NCBI GenBank assembly: GCA_030674185.1
Contig: JAPXFY010000022.1
Location: 36,000,540-36,064,539 of the forward strand
Direction: 5' to 3'
Length of the DNA stretch: 64,000 nt
From: Monoplex corrugatus
Taxonomy: Eukaryota > Mollusca > Gastropoda > Littorinimorpha > Ranellidae
Part shown: one piece after another, positions 1-14,570 of the stretch
How the letters are laid out: every line of letters starts with the position of its first letter
How positions within the stretch are numbered: the stretch's first letter is position 1
The notes under the pieces: generated by a model
The model's database searches: none
Seen by the model: the letters and a program-made list of their open reading frames with translations, nothing else
Told to the model about the DNA's origin: nothing
Program-made: the position numbers and the translations under genes

Positions 1-26
1 TGAGATGTGACAAGCACGCAGTCACT

Positions 27-71
27 AGCCGACACACTAGACGCATCACATCCACCTTTGACAAACACTAT
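27..71 (-). mobile_element. RTE-type 5' UTR fragment
   Basis: The 26 bases at 27-52 (core CACACTAGACGCATCAC) recur exactly at 10398-10423, in the 5' untranslated end of the large RTE-like element at 7062-10438. The match continues loosely to about 71 (TGACAAaCACTAT here, TGACAAgCACTTAT there). The window edge cuts off what lies to the left, so this may be the 5' end of another copy in the same orientation. No coding sequence is visible here. Confidence 0.5.
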
Positions 72-1759
<1,688 letters not shown>

Positions 1760-1761
<2 letters not shown>

Positions 1762-2590
1762 TCATGGTGGTAGCTGCCTTGCCGATGCGCCTGTTGAGCT
1801 CTGTGTCAAGTGAGAGGGTGTCTGAGATAGTTGAGCCCAGATAAACAAAGTCATGGACGACATCCAGTTCATGGTCATTGATGCTGATGGCTGGGGGAGA
1901 GTCAACATCCTGTCCTGTGTTTTCTTCAAGCTAATGGTAAGCCCGAAGTCTTGGCAGGCATCGCTGAAGCGAGTCATGAGCTGCTGTAGATCCTCGGCTG
2001 AGTGGGCGGTTACTGCTGCGTCGTCTGCAAAGATGAAGTCACGCAGGCACCTCAGCTGGACTTTAGTCTTGGCTCTTAGCCTGGAGAGGTTGAAGAGCTT
2101 ACCGTCTGTCCTGGTTCGGAGGTAGATACCTTCAGTTGCAGGACCGAATGCGTGTTTCAGCATCACAGCAAAGAAGATTCCAAACAGGGTGGGAGCCAGG
2201 ACGCAACCCTGTTTCATTCCGCTCCGTATGTTGAAGGCAGCTGATGTTGAGCCGTCAAAGACGACGGTGCCTTTCATGTCTTCGTGGAAGGATCTGATGA
2301 TGCTGAGAAGTTTGGGTGGACATCCGATCTTGGGAAGGATCTTGAAGAGGCCATCCCTACTGACCAGATCGAAGGCCTTTGTGAGGTCTATGAAGGCAAC
2401 GAAGAGTGGCTGCCTTTGCTCCCTACATTTCTCCTGAAGTTGATTGAGGGATAAGATCATGTCTATAGTGGATCTGTTGGCACGGAACCCGCACTGCGAT
2501 TCAGGGTAGACTTGCTCTGCGAGTACCTGGAGCCTCTTCAGTACTACTCGTGCAAAGACTTTCCCAACGATACTGAGGACTGGCCAGCCA
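1760..2590 (-). pseudogene. Non-LTR retrotransposon reverse transcriptase fragment
   Basis: This is part of the RT domain of a non-LTR retrotransposon, read on the minus strand. In order it shows SIVGKVFARV near 2580, CGFRANRSTIDM, motif A FIDLTKAFDLVSR with the catalytic Asp, motif B GMKQGCVLAPTLF, the active-site box FADDA at 2017-2031, and FGLTISLKKTQ. After that block, near 1925, the frame shifts: the usual continuation (HDFVYLGSTISD) lies in another frame around 1815-1860. There is no endonuclease upstream and no thumb or tail downstream, because homology stops at the TA/TG microsatellite. A full element would code for roughly 900 or more residues, so this is about a third. The family differs from the RTE copies elsewhere in the window; I do not assign a clade. 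Confidence 0.85.
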
Positions 2591-2972
2591 CACCCGACGC
2601 TGCACCAGAATAAACACCAAGAGCGCAACTCCATAGTCTTCCGAGACTGAAGGATACATTATAGTCTCCATTTATCAATGAAATCATTATACTTCAGTTT
2701 TTGTTTGTGGATGTACTATTTTGATATAATTATACTTTAATTCTTTCAAAAACAGTTGCAGTAAAGGCTTAGATAAAAATAGGCAACTAGAATAATAAAA
2801 TCACAATAAAGTCATTTTTGTGTTGGTGCAAGTCTGTGACTTCTGCCTTACTGTTAAATATTCCCAGATCCTGGCAGGGTCCTGTATCCATCCATTTATG
2901 TCTGAGCGGACAACATCAGAAAAATTATACGCCACTCCTGTTGTTGGGACTCTGGAACAGTATTCATACCAA
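2591..2972. other. Short unassigned spacer before the satellite
   Basis: AT-rich sequence between the RT fragment and the start of array A. No frame or repeat is recognisable in it. Confidence 0.4.
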
Positions 2973-5900
2973 CATGCACCACAAACAAACGCAAACATAC
3001 AACACAAACAGACACACAACACACAACACACACACAACACCAGACACCCAACATACACACACAAACAACATCACTACAACAACACACAACATACACCACA
3101 AACAGAACACAACTACCACAAACAGACACAACATGCACCACAAAAGACACACAACGACACAACAGACACACAACATACACCAAACGAACAACATTCCAAA
3201 ACAGACACACAACATCACCAAACAGACACACAACATCACACAACAGACACAACATACACACAAACAGACACACAACATACACCACAAACAGACACACAAC
3301 ATACACCACAAACAGACACACAACATACACCACAAACAGACACACAACGTGTACAACCACACAACATGCATCAGAAAAACACACAAACGTGTAACACAGA
3401 CAACAACGTGTAACACAAACAGACACACAACGTGTACCACAAACAGACACTACATGCACCACAAACAGACACACAACATACAACACAAACAGACACAACA
3501 TGCACAACAAACAGACACACCACCTTCACCACAAACAGACACACAACATATATCGACAAACAGAGACGCTACACCACAAACAGACACTAACATACACCAC
3601 AGACACTCAACATACACACAAACAGCACACAACATGCACCACAAATGACACCAACAACACACAACGACAACACATACACAAAACAGACACACAACATTAC
3701 ACACAACAACAACTCAACTGCACTACAAACAGACACACAACATACACCACAAACAGATACACAACGTGTACCACAACAGATGCACAACATGCACCACAAA
3801 AAGACACACAACGTGTACCACAAACAGACACACAACACACACGACAACTGGATACTCAACGTATAAACACCAACAACACACAACAACAACATACAACCAC
3901 AAACAGACACACAACATACACCACAAACAGACACACAACATACACCACAAACAGACACCAACATACACCACAAACAGACACACAACATACACCACAAACA
4001 GACACACTACACAAAATGCATCAGAAAAAGACACACAACGTGTAACACAGACACACAACGTGTAACACAAACAGACACACAACGTGTACCACAAACAGAC
4101 ACTACATGCACCACAAACAGACACCACAACATACAACACAAACAGACACACAACATGCACACAAACAGACACACCACCTTCACCACAAACAGACACACAA
4201 CATATACGACAAACAGAGACGCTACACCACAAACAGACACTCAACATACACCACAGACACTCAACATACACCACAAACAGACACACAACATGCACCACAA
4301 ACTGACACTACAACATACACCACAAACAGGACTACCAACATACACCACAAACAGACACACAACATACACCACAAACAGACACAACATACACCAAAAACAG
4401 CACACAACATGTACCACAAACAGACACACAACATGCACACAAACAGACACTCACATGCACACCAATACAGCAACACAACATGTACCACAAACAAACATAC
4501 ACATGCACCACAATCTGGACACTCACATAGACCCAACAGACCAACTGACACAAACAGAACCACTCACAACATTAACACTAACATGCACCACAACTGGATA
4601 CTCAACATACACCACAAACAGACACACAACATACACCACAAACAGACACACAACATACACCACAAACAGACACACAACATACACCACAAACAGACACACA
4701 ACGTGTACAACAGACACACAACATGCATCAGAAAAAGACACACAACGTGTAACACAGAACAAAACAACATCACAACAACGACACTCAACATACACCAAAC
4801 AGACACCACATGCACCACAAACTGACACTCAACATACACCACAAACAGACAAACATACACCAAAAACAGACACACAACATGTACCACAAACAGACACTCA
4901 ACATGCACTACAAACAGACACTCAACATGCACCACAATCAGACACACAACATGTACCACAAACAGACATACAGCATGCACCACATCTGGACACTCAATAG
5001 ACGCCACAGACAGACACACAAGATCCACCACAACTTAACACTTAACATGCACCACAACTGGATATTCAACATACACCACAAACAGACACACAACATGCAC
5101 CACAAATAGACACACAACATACACCACAAAGAGACACACATGCACCACAAACAGACACTCAACATGCACCACAAACAGACACACAACATACACCACAAAG
5201 AGACACACATGCACCACAAACAGACACTCAACACGCACCACAAACAGACACATAACATACACCACAAACAGACACACAACATACACCACAAACAGACAGA
5301 CAACATGCACCACAAACAGACACACAACATACACCACAGACACACAACATACACCACAAACAGACACCTAACATACACAACAGACACACAATACGCACCA
5401 CAGACAGACAACATACACCACAAACAGACACGCAACATGCACCACAACTGGATACTCAACATACACCACAAACAGACACTCAACATACACCACAAACAGA
5501 CACACATCATACGCCACAAACGGACACTCAACATACACCAAAAAGAGACACAAAACATACAGCACTAACAGACACTCAACATACACCACAAACAAACACA
5601 CAACATACACCACAAAGAGACACACGACATACATCAGAAACAACACACAACATACACTACAACTGAATACTCAACAATTACCACAAGCAGACACTCAACA
5701 TCCACCACAAACAGACACACAACATACACACAACCAGACACACAACATTCACCAAAAACAGGCACACAACATACACCACAAACAGACACACAACATACAC
5801 CACAAACAGACACACAACATACACCACAAACAGACGCACAACATACACCACAAACAGACACACAACATGCACCACAGACACACAACATACACCACAGACA

Positions 5901-7008
5901 TACAACATACACCACAAACAGACACCTAACATACACCACAAACAGACACACAATACGCACCACAGACACACAACATACACCACAAACAAACACACAACAT
6001 ACACCACAGACACACAACATACACCACAAACATACACACAACATACACCACAAACAAACACACAACATACACCACAGACACACAGCATACACCACAAACA
6101 CACACCTAACATACACCACAAACAGACACACAACACGCACCACAAACAGACACACAACATACACCACAACTGGATACTCAACATGCACCAAAAACAGACA
6201 CACAACATACACCACAGACATTCAACATACATGACAAACAGACACTCAACATACACACAAACAGACACAAATACACCACAACTGGATACTCAACATACAC
6301 CACAAACAGACACTCAACGTACACCACAGGCACACACCATACGCCACAAACGGTCACACAACATACACCACAGACACGCAACATGCACCACAATTGCATA
6401 CTCAACATACACCACAAGCAGACACTCAACATCCACCACAAACAGACACACAACATACACCACAAGCAGACACAGAACATACACCACAAACATACAAACA
6501 ACATAGAGCACAAACAGACACACCATACACCATAAACAGAAGCACATCAGACACCACAACTGGATACACAACATTTACACAAACAGACACTCAACATACA
6601 CCACAAACAGATACACAAGATGCACCACAAACAGACACACAAGATGCACCACAAACAGACACACAACATACACCACAAACAGACACACTACATGCACCAC
6701 AAACAGACACACAATAAGCACCACAAGCAGACACACAAGATGCACCACAAACAGACACACAAAATGCACCACAGACACACAAGATGCACCACAAACAGAC
6801 ACACAAGATGCACCATAAACAGACACACAAGATGCACCACAAACAGACACACAACATACACCACAAACAGACACACATTATGCACCACGAATAGACACAC
6901 AACATGCACCACAGACACACAACATACACCACAAACAGACACACAACATGCACCACAGACACACAACATACACCACAAACAGACACACAACATGAACCAC
7001 AACCAGAC
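2973..7008. repeat. Tandem array A, 24-bp unit
   Basis: About 4 kb of head-to-tail copies of a 24-bp unit with core CAAACAGACACACAACATAC, followed by ACCA. The plus strand is almost only A and C with about one G per unit. Variants include CTGGATACTCAACATAC units (for example near 4590, 5050, 6170 and 6285) and units with GTGTACC or TGCACC. Small indels are frequent. Because 24 is a multiple of 3 and the unit has no stop codon, all six frames stay open for long stretches (Thr/His/Gln/Asn repeats on plus, Val/Cys/Leu on minus). These are not credible proteins. Confidence 0.95.
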
Positions 7009-7048
7009 ACCAGACTCCCTCTCCCCCCCCCCCTCCCCCGTATGATAT

Positions 7049-7061
7049 CACTTATAGTGAA
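7049..7061. repeat. Candidate target-site duplication, left copy
   Basis: CACTTATAGTGAA stands directly next to the (ATC)n tail of the LINE at 7062 and recurs exactly at 10439-10451, just beyond the LINE's 5' end. This is the pattern expected of target-primed insertion. A caution is that a related string may be part of the element's own 5' end. Confidence 0.6.
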
Positions 7062-7083
7062 TCATCATCATCATCATCATCAG

Positions 7084-7710
7084 GTGCCCTGCCGCATGGC
7101 AGTTGGCGACCATGGACTTCCAACCATCTCTATCTCTCATTGCCCCCAGCATCTCCCCCACCCTCCTCATCCTCACCCACTCTGCAAGTCCGTCCAGCAT
7201 TCTCTCCCTGGGTCTACCTGGTGCTCTCTTTCCCTCCAGCTTTCCCGTTGTGACCAGGTGCTCCAAATCCCTTTCCTCATAAAATGGCCTACAAATGTTG
7301 CTTTTCCTAATCTTCCTTATGAGTGATCTACGTGTGTCTGCCTCCATCAAGACTGTCTCGTTTGTTTTCTTTGCTGTCCATGGTACTCTCAACATTCTTC
7401 TGAGAAACCACATCTCGGCTGCCTCGATCCTGCTCTGGCTTTGCTTGCTGACTGTCCACGCCTCACATCCGTACAACAGTATTGGTTCTATATAACATTC
7501 AAGGACTCTCTTTCTGATGTTAATTGATAGGCATTTGTTGGTAAGAATGCTTGTCATCTTCTTGAATGCTGTTTTGGCTTGGCCGATTCTGCCAGCTATT
7601 TCCGATGTGCATCTGCCGTCTGATGAAATGACCGTTTCCAGGTATTTGAACTTATTAACCTGTGTCAAGGTTGTGCCATTTGCCGTTATTTTCCATGAGG
7701 GGATTTCATG
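7084..7710 (-). pseudogene. RTE-like C-terminal domain (copy 1)
   Basis: The C-terminal third of the element's protein follows the RT in a third frame. Visible blocks are KFKYLETVISSDGRC, the thumb-like ILLYGCEAWTVSKQS, MLRVPWTAKKTNETVL and GRPRERMLDGLAEW. In the other copies the last residues are NAMRQGT and a stop formed by the first TGA of the tail. Here a small indel near 7100 changes the end, so the frame runs on through the tail as a row of Met codons. Confidence 0.85.
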
Positions 7711-9331
7711 TTTTTTTTACTGATCACCATGACTTCAGTCTTCCTGCTGTTTAGTTCCAACCCCTTGCCTTTGCTTTCTGTTTCTAGTATATTCACAAGG
7801 TTTTGTAGGTCCCTTTCATTTTCTGCAATTAGCACGGTGTCATCTGCGTACCGAATGTTGTTTATCATTTTCCCTCCAACCTTTAATCCAGGGTCTTCTT
7901 CTAGGTTCCTCATGATGTTTTCGCTATATAGTGAAAACAGATCTGGTGACAAAACACAACCCTGTCTGACTCCTCTTTTGATGTTTTGAAAAGAGCTTAT
8001 ATTGTTTTCTATTCTCATTGCAGCTGTTTGTTCCCAGTAGATATTCCTGATTATTCGTAGATCTTTTCCATCGACATTGAGTCTCTCCAGTTGGTTGATC
8101 AATTCTTCATGTCGTACCCGATCGAAAGCCTTGGTATAGTCAACAAAGCATCCTTATTCATCTCAATTGACCTCTCTATGATAGTTCTTAGGATGTATAT
8201 GGCATTAATAGTTCCTTTCCCCTCCACAAATCCACATTGTTCTTCTGCTATTTCTCTTTTGATTCTATTCCTTGTCCTCATCATGATTATTCTAAACAGG
8301 ATTTTTGTTACATGACTCATCAAACTGATTGTGCGATGGAGTTCGCATTCTATAGCCCCTGTCTTCTTTGGAAGTGCAATGAAAATTGATTTTGACATAT
8401 CTTTGGGGATTTTTCCAGTGTCATAAATTTCATTTAGGAGGACTGTTATTTTTTCTATGCCAAATTCCTCCAGGGCTTCAATCATCTCTGTAGTAATGTT
8501 GTCTGGTCCTGGGGATTTTCCTGGTTTCATCTTTTTCAGTGCTGCTCTAACTTCATCTTTCATTATGGGTGGTCCTTCAAAGTTCTTTTTTATGTGTTCT
8601 TCGTTTCTGTCATCCTCAAAAAGGTCTTTAATGTACTCTCCCCATCTGTCTAATATTTTGTCTTTTTCCATGATAAGCGTGCCATCTTTAGATTTTAAGC
8701 AACCAGTTGATGTGCATGTATTTTTCCTGTGGACAATTTCTTCAGTTCGTCTGTACATACCCTGAGGATCCATTTTGTGTCGTTCTTCTATCTCTTTGCA
8801 TTTTGTGTTCAGCCAAGCTTCCTTAGCTTCATTGCACCTATACCTGATTTCTTTGTTTATCTTCCTGTATATCTCCTCGTTTCTCTTTGCCTTCCTCCTT
8901 TTCTCCATCAGGCCCAACATTTCATTAGTCATCCAGCTCTTTTTTGCTTTTCTATTTGCCTTAGGGATTTCTTCACAAGCTTCATTTTTAGAACTTCTCA
9001 ACTTTGTCCATTGTTCCTCACTGTTACCAACGTCTTCCAGAGCAATGAATTTGTTTTGAACATGTACATTACATTTTTGACGTATCATTTCATCTGACTT
9101 TAAGAGTCCAAGGTTTAGTTTGATGTTGCTTTTGGTCTGTTTCCTTTTCCTCAATTTCAGCCTAAACCTTCCCACTACACGATTGTGGTCACGGTTGCAG
9201 TCTGCGCCTGGTAGTGTTTTTGCTGACAGTAAAGAATTTCTAAATCTTTTGTTGATCAGGATGTAGTCAATTTGATTTTTGGTATTATCTCCTGGACTCA
9301 TCCAAGTCCATTCTTCTATTAGGCTGCTCAA
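7686..9331 (-). pseudogene. RTE-like reverse transcriptase domain (copy 1)
   Basis: The central part of the element's protein copies element RNA into DNA at the nicked target. One frame (9331-8099) holds the end of the endonuclease, then a Lys/Arg-rich linker, KPGKSPGPDN, FIALPKKTG, SLMSHVTKILFRII, and CGFVEGKGTINA. Near 8150 the frame shifts, and motif A (FVDYTKAFDRV) with its catalytic Asp continues in the second frame. That frame holds GVRQGCVLSPDLFS, the active site RYADDTVLIAEN and KTEVMVISKK. A single extra A in a homopolymer near 7712 ends it. No catalytic residue is visibly lost, so the damage is limited to frame breaks. Confidence 0.9.
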
Positions 9332-10118
9332 ACCAGGTGTTTCCTACTATGAACTCATTTATCTGTGCCCATTCTACAAGCTTCCCCCCTCTTTCATTTT
9401 GTGTACCAAGGCCATGAGGTCCAACTATATCCTTCACCCTATCCTGTTCCACTTTAGCATTAAAATCTCCCATTATGACTGTAACTTCTTGTGATTTACA
9501 TTGGACCTTGGCCATCTCTAGAACTTCGTAGAAGTTGTCGATGTCTTCCTGAGCACTTGCGGATGTTGGTGCATACACCTGTATGATGTTGATATCAAAA
9601 GGTTTCCCTCCGAATTTGACCAGTAAAACTCTGTCGGACACTGCCCAGTATCCCTTAACTGCTTTTGATTTGTCTTTGTCCATTATGATGCCTACTCCTC
9701 TTTCGTGTGAATTACCACCAGAGTATATCACTGTATATTCTCCTGATGTTATCATGCCTGCCCCCTTCCATCTCATTTCTTCCAGTCCTAAAATACTAAT
9801 GTTAAGCCTTTCCATCTCCATTTTGATATTGTCTAATTTACCTTTCTGCAGCATTGTTCTGATGTTCCATGTTGCTACTTTGGTGTTGAATTTAATTTTG
9901 GTCGCAGTAGCTGGCTGACGGTCTGGTGTCACCTGTGCCGCATGACAGTCCCTACCGGACGAAGGTGCTCCACAGGAGCACCTATTGACGTCGTTAACTT
10001 TCTTCTTCGTCTTTCTCCTGTCCTGGGGAAAACTACGATGGTGGTTTCCCCTTGCCTTCCATCGGTTTTTTATTTTAGGGTTAACTCCCTTAGCCTTACT
10101 CTCTCCCGAGATGTCCAT
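9285..10118 (-). pseudogene. RTE-like endonuclease domain (copy 1)
   Basis: The N-terminal part of the element's protein, about 278 codons, carries the endonuclease that nicks target DNA for target-primed reverse transcription. After a basic, low-complexity stretch of about 85 residues the family motifs appear in order: ATWNIRTM (catalytic Asn), LEEMRWKG (metal-binding Glu), VYAPTSA, and MGDFNAKV (Asp and Asn). The frame is then lost near 9310. The remaining motifs, NQIDYILINKRF and RDHNR (the Asp-His pair), follow in the next frame, inside 8099-9331. The first Met at 10118 is only the first in-frame start; the true start is not certain. The domain looks intact apart from the shift. Confidence 0.85.
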
Positions 10119-10438
10119 AAGGCAGTGGAGCTATTTGCCCATAGCTTGGGGATCTGGTTCGTGGGCACCAGGGCGTGTCCACACGCCGGTGGGCCTGCAT
10201 GCCTCACGTCTGGGGGGCCAGACCTCCTCCGAGTCCTACGAGATTCAGCCCGAGTCCGTGAAGTGCTCAGTTACCGCCTGTCGCCACGAGGAGGCACAGC
10301 GTAGGGCTTGCTGATGGAGAGGCTATGTACTGACAGGAAGAGACTTACGCCTTGCTCTTCTTTTCGCACAGCAGTGCTAGCCAGCGGTGCGGGCCGAAGC
10401 CGACACACTAGACGCATCACATCTGCCAATATGACAAG
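10119..10438 (-). other. GC-rich 5' leader of the RTE-like LINE
   Basis: About 320 bases upstream of the endonuclease frame, clearly richer in G and C than the surrounding satellite. It carries the 26-bp string also found at 27-52. It probably holds the element's internal promoter, as is usual for LINE 5' leaders, but I see no specific promoter motif. Confidence 0.55.
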
Positions 10439-10451
10439 CACTTATAGTGAA
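10439..10451. repeat. Candidate target-site duplication, right copy
   Basis: Exact second copy of CACTTATAGTGAA (see 7049-7061). Array repeats resume within about 20 bases to the right. Confidence 0.6.
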
Positions 10452-10469
10452 AAGACGTTAAATCAAAGA

Positions 10470-11170
10470 TGCACCACATGCACCACAAAGAGACACTCAA
10501 CACGCACCACAAACAGACTTTCAACATGCACCATTACTGGATACTTAACATGCGCTACAATCAGACACTAAACATGCACCACTACTAGACACTCAACATG
10601 CACCACAACTGGATACTCAATATACAACACAATTCGACACTTAACATACACTAGAATCAGACACTCAACATGCACCACAACTGGACAACTGGACACTTTA
10701 CATGCACTGCAACCAGACACTCAACATGCACCAAAACTGGATACTCAACATACACTACTGACACACAACATACACACCACAAACCACATCTGGACACTCA
10801 ACATGCATCACAACTGGACACTTAATATGCACCACTACTGGACATTCAACATGCACCACAACTGGACATTCAACATGCACCACAACTGGACATTCAACAT
10901 GCACCACAACTGGACATTCAACATGCACCACAACTGGACTTCAACATGCACCACAATGGGACATTTCACATACACCAACTGGGACACTTAACATGCACTG
11001 CAACCGGGGACATCTCAACATGGCCCAACTTAGCACACCAACATGAACACAATCAGACACTCAACACGCATTACAATCAGGACACACTAAGCACATACAA
11101 TCAGACACTCAACATCACCATAACTGACATTCACATGCACCACACCAGACCTGAACATGAACCACACTAA
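10470..11170. repeat. Tandem array B1, 24-bp unit
   Basis: Continuation of the array beyond the LINE. The dominant unit has core CACAACTGGACATTCAACAT, with TGCAC between cores. The same CTGGATACTCAACATAC variant occurs in array A left of the LINE, which ties the two parts together. Five or six nearly exact units lie at 10830-10945; elsewhere indels are common. Confidence 0.9.
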
Positions 11171-13890
11171 CACATCAACATGACCACAATACATACTCAA
11201 TGATTACAATGGACAACGATGTACACCACACTGGACACTCAACAGCACCACAACCCAGCGTCAACATGCACTCACAACAACTAACATGCACTACAACAGA
11301 CACTCAACATGCACCACACAGACATCTAACAGCACTACAACAGAACTCTGCAACATCAGCTACCACACAGCCAGACAACATGTAACTACACAGCAACTCA
11401 ACATGCTACGACCAGACAACTCAACATGCACTACAGCCAACATCAACATGCACAGACCAACAATCACTGCACTACACCAGACACTCAACATGCACACAAC
11501 CGGGAACTCAACATGCACTACGACCAACAATCAACCATGCACAACAGCCAGACACTCAACATGCACACACAGACACTCAACATGCACACACCATGACAAC
11601 TTCAACATGCACTACAGCAGACATCTCAACATGCACTACAACCAGACACATCAACATGCACTACAACACAGACAATTCAACATGCACTACAACCAGACAC
11701 TCAACATGACTACAACAGACATCTCAACATGCACTAACAACAGACAACTCAACATGCACTACACCAGACACTTCAACAGTACTACGACCAGACAACTCAA
11801 CATGCACTACGACCAGACAACTCAACATGCACTACAACAGACAATCAACACGTACTACGACCAGACAACTCAACATGCACTACGACCAGACATTCAACAT
11901 GCACACAACCAGACAATCAACACTGTACTACGACAGACAACTCGAACATGACCACTAACGACCAGACAACATCTAACAATGCACTACGACAGACAACTCA
12001 ACATGCACTACTACCAGACAATTCAACACGTACTACGACCAGACAACTCAACATGCACTACGACCAGACAACTCAACATGCACTACAACCAGACAATTCA
12101 ACATGCACCACAACCAGACAATTCAACAGCACTACAAACCAGACAACTCAACATGCACTACAACCAGACAACTCAACATGTACTACAGCCAGACACTCAA
12201 CATGCACTACGACCAGACAATCAACATGCATTACGACCAGACAACTCAACATGCACTACAGCCAGACATCAACATGCACTACATCAGACAACTCAACATG
12301 CACTACGACCAAACAACTCAACATGACTACGACCAGACAACTCAACATGACTACGACCAGACAACTCAACATGCACTACGACCAGACAACTCAACATGCT
12401 ACTAAGCCAGACAACTCAACATGTACTACACCAGACAACTCAACATGTCACTACAGCCAGACAACTCAACATGCACTACAGCCAGACACTCAACATGCAC
12501 TACACCAGACAACTCAACATGCACTACAGCCAGACACTCAACATGTACTACGACCAGACAACTCAACATGCACTACAACCAGACACTCAACATGTACTAC
12601 GACCAGACAACTCAACATGCACCACACAGACACTCAACAGCACTACAGCAGACACTCAACATGCACTACGACCAGACAACTCAACATGCACCACAACCAG
12701 ACATCCAAAAGCACTACAGCCAGACACTCAACATGCACTACGACCAGACAATCAACATGCACCACAACCAGACAACTACAACATGCACCCAACCAGACAA
12801 CTCAACATGCAATACAGCCAGACAACTCAACATGCACTACGACCAGACAACTCAACACGCACTACTACCAGACAACTCAACATGCACCACACCAGACAAC
12901 TCAACATGCACTACAACCAGACAACTCAACATGCACCACAACCAGACAATCACATGCACACATACAGACAACCACATGCACCAAACCCAGATACCAACAT
13001 GCACTACAACCAGACAACCAACATGCACACAACCAGACAACTCAACATGCACCACAAACCAGACAACCCAACAATGCACAGCAACCAGACAACTCAACAT
13101 GCACACAACCAGACAACTCAACATGCACCACAACCAGACATTCAACACGCACTATACGACCAGACAACTCAACATCTAGCACAACGACCAGACAACTCAA
13201 CAAGCACTCTACGACACAACAACTCAACACCACATACGACCAGACAACCAACATGCACTACAACCAGACAATTCAACATGTACTACGACCAGACAACTCA
13301 TACATGCACTATGACCAGACAACTCAACATGCACTACGACCCAGACAACCCAACATGCACTACACCAGACAACTCAACATGCACTACGACACAGACCAAC
13401 ACCAGCATGCACCACAACCAGACACTCTACATGTACTTCGACCAGACAACTCAACATGCACTACGACCAGACAACTCAACAGCACTACGAACCAGACAAC
13501 TCAACATGCACCACAACCAGACAACTCAACATGCACACAACACCAACACATCACCGCAACTCAACACGCACTACTACAGAAACAGCAGACAAACCCAACA
13601 TGCACCACAACCAGACAACTCAACATGAACTAGACACTGACAACCAAACCACGCACACACCAGACAACTCAACACGCACTACGACCAGACAACTCAACAT
13701 GCACCACAACCAGACACTCAACATGCACTACGACCAGACAACCCAACATGCACTTACAACCAGAACTCAACATGCACTACAGCCAGACACTCAACATGCA
13801 TTACAACCAAATTCAACATGCACTAAACAGAACTCAACATGCACTACGACCAGACAACTCAACATGCACTAAAACCAGACACTCAACATG
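11171..13890. repeat. Tandem array B2, 24-25-bp unit
   Basis: About 2.7 kb of units with core GACCAGACAACTCAACATGC followed by ACTAC. Units with GACACTCAAC are one base shorter. It is related to A and B1 by the shared frame CAGAC...CAACAT...CAC. Irregular one-base losses are very common, more than in array C at 22.9-24.6 kb. Confidence 0.9.
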
Positions 13891-14570
13891 ACCATAGTGC
13901 AGTAATGATGACCAGACTGTAGTCAATAAGGATGACCATATAGTTATAAGGATGACCATAGTGTAGTAAATATGACCATAGTGTAGTAAATATGACCATA
14001 GTGTGGTAAGGATGACCATAGTGTAGTAGGATGACCATAGTGTAGTAGGGATGACCATAGTGTAGTAGGATGACCATAGTGTAGTAGGATGACCATAATG
14101 TAGTAGGGATGACCATAGTGTAGTAGGGATGACCATAGTGTAGTAGGATGACCATAGTGTAGTAGGGATGACCATAGTGTAGTAGGGATGACCATAATGT
14201 AGTAGGATGACCATAGTGTAGTCATTAAAGATTACCATAGTGTAGTAAATATGACCATAGTGTGGTAAGGATGACCATAGTGTAGTAGGGATGACCATAG
14301 TGTAGTAGGATGACCATAGTGTAGTAGGATGACCATAGTGCAGTAGGGATGACCATAGTGTAGTAGGATGACCATAGTGTAGTCATTAAAGATTACCATA
14401 GTGTAGTAGGGATGACCATGGTGTAGTAGGATGATCATGGTGTAGTAGGGATGACCATAGTATAGTAGGGATAACCATAGTGTAGTTACGATGACCATAG
14501 TGTAGTTACGATAACCATAGTGTAGTCAATAAAAATGACCAGAGTATAGTAAGGATGACAATAGTGTAGT
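13888..14570. repeat. Tandem array C1, 19-20-bp unit
   Basis: Starts directly on the last B2 unit, sharing ATG at 13888-13890. The unit is ATGACCATAGTGTAGTAGGG or one G shorter. Compared with the later 24-bp units it lacks four bases (CATT) after GTAGT. Confidence 0.9.

Larger units (their letters stand above)
7062..10438 (-). mobile_element. Nearly complete RTE-like LINE (copy 1)
   Basis: A non-LTR retrotransposon of about 3.4 kb on the minus strand. From its 5' end at 10438 it has a GC-rich leader, an apurinic-type endonuclease, a reverse transcriptase, a C-terminal region and a (TGA)n tail (7062-7083 on plus as ATC repeats). One long protein of about 1000 residues is expected; here it is split by three frameshifts, near 9310, 8150 and 7712, the last in a run of eight A. 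All endonuclease and RT catalytic motifs are present in one frame or another. The element sits inside the A/B tandem array, with a 13-bp direct repeat at its edges. Clade RTE is inferred from the endonuclease style and the short simple-repeat tail. Five further copies of the same family occur in this window. Confidence 0.9.

Noticed and set aside
2818..7045. Long Thr/His/Gln/Asn-rich (plus) and Val/Cys/Leu-rich (minus) open frames across array A
   Set aside because: The 24-bp unit has no stop in most frames and its length is a multiple of 3, so every frame stays open. There is no start context, codon bias or unique sequence.
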